A stretch of DNA of 64,000 nt from Hymenoscyphus infarciens (Eukaryota; Ascomycota; Leotiomycetes; Helotiales; Helotiaceae): assembly GCA_001414345.1 (NCBI GenBank), contig LLCB01000313.1, positions 1 through 64,000 of the forward strand, in the 5' to 3' direction. Numbering within the stretch: position 1 is the first letter of the stretch; each line of letters begins with the position of its first letter. Below the pieces are notes generated by a model. That model was not told the DNA's origin and did not search any database. It worked only from the letters and a program-made list of their open reading frames with translations. The translations under genes were made by a program, and so were the position numbers. This document shows, in pieces, positions 57,055 to 64,000 of this stretch.

Positions 57055-57900
57055 ATGGCATCCAATAATTCAACCGACCATGCTTCTTCGGCAACGACCC
57101 CCTTACCTTCGCTACTTGCGAAAAAGCATAAAACTACCACCCTGACGACATTTACTTGCTTCACGATGCTCCCGCTTGAACTTCGTCGCAAAATTTGGGG
57201 ATTCTTTGCTTGTTGCGAGCCAAAAATGAACGAGGTTAACCCTAGAGACGTGTTCTATCTCGGCATTTCCGATATGGAATGACAAAAATTCCTCTTTTAC
57301 GAGGCGCTTCCCGAAGCCCGACAACCACCATCGATCCTTCACGTCTCAAGCGAGACTCGTGCGGTTGGCTTCGAGTTTTATCGCCCTGGAAAGCCAAGTG
57401 AAACCATTCTGGGATGTTTCAATTTACCAAACAGAGGATATGGGCTACTAAAGAATTATGACCATTGCATTTGGGTAAACTGGAACGTTGATACCCTACT
57501 TATGGGGAGGGTACACGCTTTGGGAGATCTTAGAGTGGGCGTCGAAAACTTCATGATAGAGCACCTATTAAAGGTGATTGAAGAACTTCCAAGACGGAAA
57601 GTTCAGGTTGCCTTTCGCTATTCCCATTCCAGAAATCTCCGAAAATTTGTGGACCACCTTGATGAAATCATGATCTACGCTGAGGACTACCCGTGGGATC
57701 ATCTAGGAAAAGTAAAAGACAGACTCGAGCTTATACGCCATGATGGAGGAACCCTCGAAGGAAAAGTTCTAGTTTCCCACATTCTCCCTCACAGTACCAA
57801 AGAGTACCTCGATACTAAGTTGGGTAAAGGCGAAACTAACCGATCAAGAGTTCCGAACATAAAACTAATGCTCTTGAAGGATGAGAATTTGGAGGATTGA
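57055..57900 (+). pseudogene. 2EXR-domain gene, copy 3, with one in-frame TGA
   Basis: From an ATG at 57055 to TGA at 57898-57900 the frame is continuous except for TGA at 57280-57282 (LGISDME*QKFLFYEALPE). It carries the same signatures as copy 2: TMLPLELRRKIWGFFACCE, SILHVSSETRAVGFEFYRP, ILGCFNLPN, IWVNWNVDTLLMG. Translation resumes in frame right after the stop and keeps family character to the end (281 codons in all). A single nonsense change, stop-codon readthrough or a sequencing error would each explain it; no GT-AG intron spans the stop neatly. Confidence 0.65.
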
Positions 57901-58175
57901 TGTAGGGAGCGTGCATTGAAAATAGGAGAAACATTAGCACAGTTCAACAGAGCAATTTTCCAATAGGAAGGAAATATTTAAATGGGAAGATTCAAACTGA
58001 AATGTGCACGCAGTTGAGTGCAAATACGGCATGGGTAGCTGGTGGACCTCAGATACTCTGAGTTTCAATAGGGTCACACTAGTGATAGACTGGTACTAGA
58101 AAATCAAAAAGTACTTCCTTGATATTTCACTCTTAATCCATCCAGGTGAATTGATTTGACTAGTCAGTAAGAGAC

Positions 58176-59914
58176 TCAGGCATCATCCCCCTCAGCGCCA
58201 TCCCCCTCAGCGCCATCCCCCTTTTCTTCTCCACCCCGCTTCCTCAGGTTCTCAAGACCGTACAATAAATTCTTTAACTTTGCACTATTGTGTTTCTCGT
58301 CCCTCGACGCCTCTGCTCTATTCGGAAGCTCGTCCCCTAGAGCCAAAATACCATCAGAGAGAATCAAATGTTGAACCGGGTTGATGAGTTGGAAATCTTT
58401 CTCTCTGGGCTTAGCGGTGGTACCAGGCTTGTTAATATTGTCAACTGAGACTATGACAGAACTTGGGGTATCGCTTTTGGCTGATGGTGAAATCACTACA
58501 GAGAGAGGATTGCCAATTAGAGGGAGTGTTTGCACGTGTGAGAGTTCGTGGCCTGGATTTGAGAGGGAAAAAACGAATAGTGCTGGGATACTATTTTTTG
58601 TTAGTTAAGAGAGCGTGGGGCTTGGAATATAACATACGCTTCATAGGTGAAAATGATGAAGTCTGTAGATGATTGCCTGGTGTGATAAATGCCCGACACT
58701 GTTGTTTTCCTCTCTTTCAAATCAAAATCCTTCAATTCATCTTTGATACGAAGTAGAGGCTCGGCCTGACCCAGCAAATTCCCCTTTACCCAATGAAACA
58801 CAAATACCTCCGCCTCTCCTCCCCCAGAGATGAGGATTTCTGGACGAGTTTCGGGGATGCAAAGTCGACTGACAAATTCTTTATGTCCGAAGCAGAATTC
58901 TTCAATGATATGGGCATATGGAATACCTCGATTGACACGGATATGTTCATCTCTATCTGCAGTAATAATATAGTCGCGTCCATTCGAAGTTGCGAGTTTG
59001 AGTTCCGTCAGCAACGATACGTGACCCAATAAGAGTGTGTGCTCGAAATCAGGACCGCTCTTCTCAGGTGCCAAATTGGTTTGTCGTTTTTGGTTTTCAA
59101 GTGCTATACGGTTTCGTTGGGAATGTATGGTTAACTCATTAGCTGATGGCTTGAATGTACGTTCTGGCAGTGAAGATGATTCTCTGGATGTTTGTTCTGG
59201 GGTAGCTTGAGGTTTGGGTGCTGCTGATGGGATGAGAGGGAGGGAATAGACATCTCCAAATTTATCAGCGCTGATGATTGTGGTGGAGTCTGAGCTGATT
59301 ACTACTGCTGATGGTCGTTTAGGCATGACTCTATCGATTTGTTAGATGATCGTATTTCCTTCAATATAACGACAAGGTTCATACCGTTGACTGAGATGAT
59401 TGAGAATCGCTTTGCCATCCTTTGTAATGACTTCGAATACCCGGATACATTTGTCTTCTCCTGTAATTGCGACTACATATTGGGCATTCTTGGCGACAGC
59501 AAGGGCAATAACTGATGGAGGTTCTGGACCCGTCGCAATCGAATCGGTTCTGTCATTTTGCTTTTGCTTCTTCTGCTGCTTCTTTCCTCCATTCTCATTG
59601 ACTTTCGTTTCAACCTTTGGTTCTGACTTCTCCTCCACCGTTTCTTCGGTTTTCTTTTCGTCCTCGGTCTCAATCTTCCTTCGCTTTGCTGGGGGCGCAG
59701 AAGCATCAACTTCGTCCTCGACTAGGGGTGATTCTTTGACCTCTTGCTTCTTACTGGGTTCTCCACCAACTGACTTTCCCTTTGAGGGCGCTTGTGTCAA
59801 GGGACAGCTCCATGTTGAAATATATTCCCCATCGCTGAGGTTGAATAGGTCGATGCTGGACTCTCTTGCCGCAATAAGAAACTCTCCACACTTTTCTAAA
59901 CACTGATAAGGCAT
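58176..59914 (-). CDS. TRM82: tRNA (guanine-N7) methyltransferase non-catalytic subunit Trm82
   Basis: Three exons: 59914-59385, 59330-58638, 58590-58176; 545 residues. The start MPYQCLEKCGEFLIAARESS matches the family start; a longer TTG-led extension is not needed. WD40 blades include VIALAVAKNAQYVVAITGED, then KCIRVFEV, RPSAVVISSDSTTIISADKF and LLTELKLATSNGRDYIITAD. The hallmark RDEHIRVNRGIPYAHIIEEF is followed by GHKEFVSRLC. An insert rich in Lys/Glu (residues about 45-125) is disordered. It stabilises Trm8 for m7G46 in tRNA (established in yeast). The C-terminus carries a small GDGAEGDGAEGDDA repeat. Confidence 0.93.
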
Positions 59915-60205
59915 TCTTGGAAGAAACAAAAGAGTGAGTTCTACTGTAGGTTGAGGTTTGTTCGGCCCTAGGATGATTGAAGACTGCCCTCGAAGAAAAT
60001 GCAATTTTGAACCGTATCACGTGGTGATAGCGATAAGAATATTCAAGGTCACGTGCTTTAAAACTTGCCCACAACGCAACTTCTGAAAAACGAATTGGAA
60101 GTTCGATCGACCATCAACAACTTCCAACGTCAACTCGACCACCCCTCAACCCTTTCAATCTATTAAATCTGACCCTTAAACATCCTACCTTCAAATTAAG
60201 AAGAT
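59915..60205. promoter_or_regulatory. Divergent promoter region TRM82 / RPP0
   Basis: 291 bp between head-to-head ATGs, short enough that the two promoters must overlap. Polypyrimidine and TCAAC-rich tracts precede the P0 ATG, as is common for fungal ribosomal protein genes. Confidence 0.55.
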
Positions 60206-61272
60206 ATGGGGGGCAGATCCGCAAACAAGTCCGGCTACTTTGAGAAGCTCAAGGGACTCCTCGAGGAGTACAAGAGCATCTTCATCGTCACAGTCGACAA
60301 TGTCTCCTCGCAGCAGATGCACGAGATCAGACACGCCCTCCGTGGAGAGGGTGTTGTCTTGATGGGAAAGAACACCATGGTATGTGCGATGCGAGGACTG
60401 GTTCCAATTCCTGCTGCCGTCGCGATTGCGAATGCGATTGCGATTGGGATCTCACCTGGCGCAACTTCCACGACCCAAAAGCTAACCCTCATTCTCCCCA
60501 GGTTCGTCGTGCCATCAAGGGCTTCGTCGCCGATTCCCCCGAGTACGAGCGTCTCCTTCCTTTCGTCAAGGGTAACGTCGGTTTCGTCTTCACCAACGCC
60601 GACCTCAAGACCATCCGTGATGTTATCATGGCCAACAAGGTCGCTGCGCCTGCCAGAGCTGGTGCCGTTGCCCCTGCCGATGTCTTCATCCCAGCCGGTA
60701 ACACTGGTATGGAACCCGGAAAGACCTCTTTCTTCCAGGCCCTCGGTGTCCCAACCAAGATTGCTCGTGGTACCATTGAAATCACAGCCGAGTTGAAGCT
60801 TGTCGAGGCTGGAAACAAGGTCGGAGCCTCCGAGGCTACCTTGCTTAACATGATGAGCATTTCTCCCTTCACCTACGGTATGGGTATCTCTCAAATCTAC
60901 GATGACGGAAACACCTTCCCACCACACGTTCTCGACATTGAGGAGTCCCAACTTCTCAAGTCTTTCTCCACAGCAATCACCACCATTGCTGCCATCTCCT
61001 TGGCTGCCAACTTCCCAACCCTCCCATCTGTTATCCACTCTGTTGTCAACAGCTACAAGAAGGTTTTGGCTGTTGCCATCGCCACCGAGTACGAGTGGGA
61101 TGAGATCAAGGAGTTGAAGGACCGTATTGCTAACCCTGAGGCTTACGCTTCAGCTGGCCCAGCCGTTACCGCCGACGCCCCAGCTGCCGCCGCTGAGAAG
61201 GAAGAAGAGAAGAAGGCCGATTCCGATGAGGAGGACTCTGACGATGGAGGATTCGGAGACATGTTCGGTTAA
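60206..61272 (+). CDS. RPP0: 60S acidic ribosomal protein P0 (uL10)
   Basis: Two exons, 60206-60379 and 60502-61272; 314 residues. It opens [20 protein letters not shown], with the rRNA-binding core [20 protein letters not shown] built across the intron and the family block [21 protein letters not shown]0 anchors the P1/P2 dimers of the stalk that recruits elongation factors. The tail is Ala-rich, then [20 protein letters not shown], ending GDMFG. Codon choice is strongly C-ending, as expected for high expression. The intron (122 nt) sits after codon 58. Confidence 0.97.
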
Positions 61273-61642
61273 ATCGGTCTTGATCTTGCATAGATTCATG
61301 GAAAATTTGGGTTCTACGACACGAATTATGACATCAATGTAGCTCACAAAGAAGCACATATCTGCAATTTTATGGAATCGAAGAGTGATGTGAAATGCTG
61401 ACATTGAAGAAGCTTCACCCAGCATTTCCAAGTCAAAATAAAAGGTCAGTCAATATTTTCTTATCTCACACGCCCCTCCATGCATCTTATGATGAACAAT
61501 TCAAAGCTTTTTAACCCTTAATGGAGGTTGCTCCTTGAAGACCAAAATTAACAACTCTAATTTTTTCCTGATTGCTCTTTCAATCCTACAATTATTCAAT
61601 TACATTCAGTCTATTTGAACATTTACTGATGATCTTACAGAA
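61273..61642. other. 3' flanks of RPP0 and MSH1 (convergent)
   Basis: 370 bp between two stop codons on opposite strands. AT-rich; must contain both polyadenylation regions. No gene. Confidence 0.6.
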
Positions 61643-64000
61643 CTATACAACAGAGCTTTTTGCCAACACCGCCTTTGCAACTGTAATAGCCTCCTCGGGT
61701 AGCCCGGCAAGCCTTGCAACCTTGAGAGCGTGACTACTCCTATTGACACCTTCCCTCAACTTGTGTACATACCTAAATCCTTCACCAAATTCGTCTTCCT
61801 GGACGTCGGTGCAATAAAACCCCACACCCTCCATCCTATCTGCGATTGCCATATCCGCTAGATCATGAAAATGCGTCGCGAAAAGCGTTCTACACTTATT
61901 GATGTGATACAAGTGATGTAAACAAGCAAATGCCACGGCGACCCCGTCAGTTGGTGTTGTTCCTCTGCCTATCTCATCCATAATAACGAACGAGCGTGAT
62001 GTTGCATGTTTGAGGATGGCTGCGGTTTCCAGCATCTCAACCATGAATGTCGACTGATCTCGATACAGATTGTCCGCTGAACCCACACGACTAAAAATTT
62101 GATCGACAATCCCAAGCTCCGCATACTCAGCTGGAACATAAGAGCCTACTTGTGCCAGAATTGTGATGAGGGCATTCTGGCGCAAGAATGTACTTTTACC
62201 TGCCATATTCGGGCCTGTGATTAACCATATTCTTTGGACATCTCCAACAAAACAATCATTGGTTGTAAAGGTTCTGCCTTCCTCCTCAAGTCCGCCTTCA
62301 ACCGTGGGATGTCGTCCTCCTACAATTTTATTCGTACTCGATCCATTCAATATTGGCCTGGTCCAATTCTTCTCCATCGCGAGAACCGCGAATGAAGTTC
62401 CAATATCAAGCTCATCCAGTACTTCGGCATTCTTCCGAAGTCTGACGATATTGTGTATGACTTGCTCTCGAAGGTCTCGGAATACTCTTTGTTCCTCTGT
62501 TCGTATATGATCCCGTGTACGATCGAGACGGGTTCCCAAATCAGTCCATTCAGGGTGATGGAACGAAGTTGTGCTTTTCGAGGAACTGACTCGTTTCCCT
62601 TCGAGGATCTTTCGCTGGATATCTTTTCCTCTGATGTGGCAGATATGTCCTAAGCCGGGACTGAATCTTAATGTCAGACTTGGTGCTTCCAACCTCTCAC
62701 GGAGATCATCCCCAAGGGCTGTTTTTGCGTTTGTGAGTTCGATCAGTTCTTGGTGTAGACGTTCAAGCGTGGGACTTGCTCCTGGTCTCATGATCCATGC
62801 TTCTCTTTCATCAGAGTAGTGTTCTCTTATGCTCGTAGGTTTCTTCTTCTTCCTTGGGAGGAGGTTGGCATCTTCTAGTGAGCCTTCGGAGGAAACTATT
62901 TCTTGGGCTAGGGCTTGCATTGTTTCTGCCTCGCCGTCTTCTAAGAGATGCTGTTGCACGACCCCTTCTTCGTCGATGGCTTCTCGGATGCGTTTTGCGA
63001 GGACGGAGGGACCTTTGAGAGTTAGGCGTGAGGCGAGGGAGATTATGCATTCTTCTTCTGAGGTTGTCATTTCTTGGAGGAGAAGGGATATCAGTTCTTT
63101 GGTTGCTTGGATAGTGCTTGCTAGGGCAAGGAGATCGTCTGGGTCTCCGCGACCGAAAGCGAATTTTTGGAGGATTCGATGGGAGTCATGACTTCGGCGG
63201 AGAAGGACGGTGATTCTTTCTCGGAGGAGCGAGTCGTTGAGCATGTATGTTACAAGATCAAGTCGAGAATTTATGATACTCGACGAGGTAGATGGCGAGC
63301 CTATTTTGGTTAGCATTTTCCGGTAGGAGTATGGATTCAACATACTCAGCCAACTATCTAATAACCGTGCTCCGCCTTTTGTTACAGTCCGTCGAACAGT
63401 ATGTAACAAACTTCCGGTAAATAGGTCATCGTGGATAGTTTTTTTGATCTCCAGCGCTCTCATGGTGTTCTTGTCTATTCCCATCATGTCAAGTTGCCTC
63501 GTTGGTGGTTGTAACTTCGTATTCGAGCCCTGCAACCTCGCTTCAACATACTGAAGAACCGTACTGCCAGCGGCAATCTCTTCTGGTGTGAAATTATCTG
63601 CTAAGCGTGGAGTTATTGCGGATTCCAACATGGGCGTCCATTCTTTCATGGGCTTCAGAGCTGATAATTCTGTGAATGCGATGATTTGACGATCTTCCTC
63701 AAGAACTTTGAGAAGTTCGGGATTCTTCGAAGTCTTAAATTTCTCGTCCAATACAATTTCTCGAGGTCCGATTCGAGCAATGAAAGATGGAAGTGCAGTT
63801 AAACTCGTAGACTGCGTGAAGAAATGGCCAGTCGATAGATCCAACCATGCTAAACCAACAGGGGAAGGAGATAGAAGGAGCCTGTTCTCTGGAGTTTCTA
63901 AACCTTCTTCGAGATGAATGGCAAGAACGTAATTGTTTGTAAATGGGTCCATGAAATTCTCATCAATCAGAGTCCCCGGTGTGATGATCCTGGAAACTTT
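61643..64000 (-). CDS. MSH1: Mitochondrial MutS homologue Msh1 (3' part, runs off the window)
   Basis: An open frame from the right edge to TAA at 61643 gives 785 residues; the 5' part lies beyond 64000. At the edge the frame reads KVSRIITPGTLIDENFMDPF, the connector start typical of Msh1. Walker A is GPNMAGKSTFLRQNA; Walker B is FVIMDEIGRGTTP; the mutS signature DQSTFMVEMLETA and the ATHFHDLADMA loop are intact. The C-terminus ends AKAVLAKSSVV. Msh1 protects mitochondrial DNA through mismatch recognition (established in yeast). An ATG at 63952 is internal to the domain and not the start. Confidence 0.94.
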   Translation of the reverse strand, partial: KVSRIITPGTLIDENFMDPFTNNYVLAIHLEEGLETPENRLLLSPSPVGLAWLDLSTGHFFTQSTSLTALPSFIARIGPREIVLDEKFKTSKNPELLKVLEEDRQIIAFTELSALKPMKEWTPMLESAITPRLADNFTPEEIAAGSTVLQYVEARLQGSNTKLQPPTRQLDMMGIDKNTMRALEIKKTIHDDLFTGSLLHTVRRTVTKGGARLLDSWLSMLNPYSYRKMLTKIGSPSTSSSIINSRLDLVTYMLNDSLLRERITVLLRRSHDSHRILQKFAFGRGDPDDLLALASTIQATKELISLLLQEMTTSEEECIISLASRLTLKGPSVLAKRIREAIDEEGVVQQHLLEDGEAETMQALAQEIVSSEGSLEDANLLPRKKKKPTSIREHYSDEREAWIMRPGASPTLERLHQELIELTNAKTALGDDLRERLEAPSLTLRFSPGLGHICHIRGKDIQRKILEGKRVSSSKSTTSFHHPEWTDLGTRLDRTRDHIRTEEQRVFRDLREQVIHNIVRLRKNAEVLDELDIGTSFAVLAMEKNWTRPILNGSSTNKIVGGRHPTVEGGLEEEGRTFTTNDCFVGDVQRIWLITGPNMAGKSTFLRQNALITILAQVGSYVPAEYAELGIVDQIFSRVGSADNLYRDQSTFMVEMLETAAILKHATSRSFVIMDEIGRGTTPTDGVAVAFACLHHLYHINKCRTLFATHFHDLADMAIADRMEGVGFYCTDVQEDEFGEGFRYVHKLREGVNRSSHALKVARLAGLPEEAITVAKAVLAKSSVV

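Noticed and set aside
60235..61038. 267-codon minus-strand frame over RPP0
   Set aside because: Mirror of a highly biased coding sequence; the P0 frame is certain.
1..64000. tRNA genes, rRNA genes, CRISPR arrays, bacterial-type operons
   Set aside because: No B-box-like GGTTCGANTCC in a plausible cloverleaf was noticed and the genome is eukaryotic; a tRNA scan would be needed to exclude small RNA genes.

Overview
This is chromosomal DNA of a filamentous ascomycete (Pezizomycotina), most likely a leotiomycete. The genes carry several short introns (about 45-115 nt, GT-AG, CTAAC/CTGAC-like branch sites). The encoded proteins are fungal (Mdm20/NAA25, Cox23, Ilm1, Nup159, Ydj1, Trm82, a Zn2Cys6 regulator, 2EXR proteins). 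The left end bears the signature of repeat-induced point mutation (RIP). Species cannot be fixed from the sequence alone. No tRNA or rRNA gene and no CRISPR array was seen.

Layout. (1) Positions 1 to about 10,000 are AT-rich and almost lack the dinucleotides CA and TG, as expected when CpA is converted to TpA on both strands. Two degraded minus-strand genes can still be read. One is the pol of a Ty3/Gypsy chromovirus (RT, RNase H, integrase and chromodomain, about 4085 down to 1090). The other is a 600-codon frame of unknown family (10284 down to 8485). RIP fades between about 10.0 and 10.68 kb. (2) 10.7-14.4 kb is gene-poor and holds one 2EXR-type gene. (3) 14.5-19.7 kb carries NAA25 and COX23 (both minus). 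(4) 20.3-21.4 kb holds a gene that looks decayed, then a 2-oxoglutarate dioxygenase-like gene (21.9-23.2), a RING-finger gene (24.7-26.8) and a small secreted cysteine protein (27.8-28.3). (5) 29.2-33.7 kb has the GGTase-I beta subunit head-to-head with ILM1, a mini RIP island, and a second secreted cysteine protein with a 19-nt microexon. (6) 35-51 kb is a housekeeping block: NUP159, proteasome beta-2, a Zn2Cys6 regulator, YDJ1-type Hsp40, cytosine deaminase and uroporphyrinogen decarboxylase. (7) 51.4-54 kb encodes a large helical-repeat, probably mitochondrial, protein. (8) 54.5-57.9 kb holds two more 2EXR genes, both defective. (9) 58-64 kb has TRM82, ribosomal P0 and the 3' part of mitochondrial MSH1, which runs off the right edge.

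The single-copy genes are ordinary cell machinery: N-terminal acetylation, copper delivery to cytochrome oxidase, prenylation, nuclear pore, proteasome, chaperone, haem, pyrimidine salvage, tRNA m7G, ribosome stalk and mtDNA repair. Five pairs are head-to-head over 291-1027 bp and probably share promoter regions. The unusual content is the RIP block with its unidentified 600-codon frame, the three unequally decayed 2EXR paralogues, the probable decayed gene at 20.3-21.4 kb and the two secreted cysteine proteins. Splice sites were chosen by eye so that phases agree and family motifs stay intact; none is transcript-verified.
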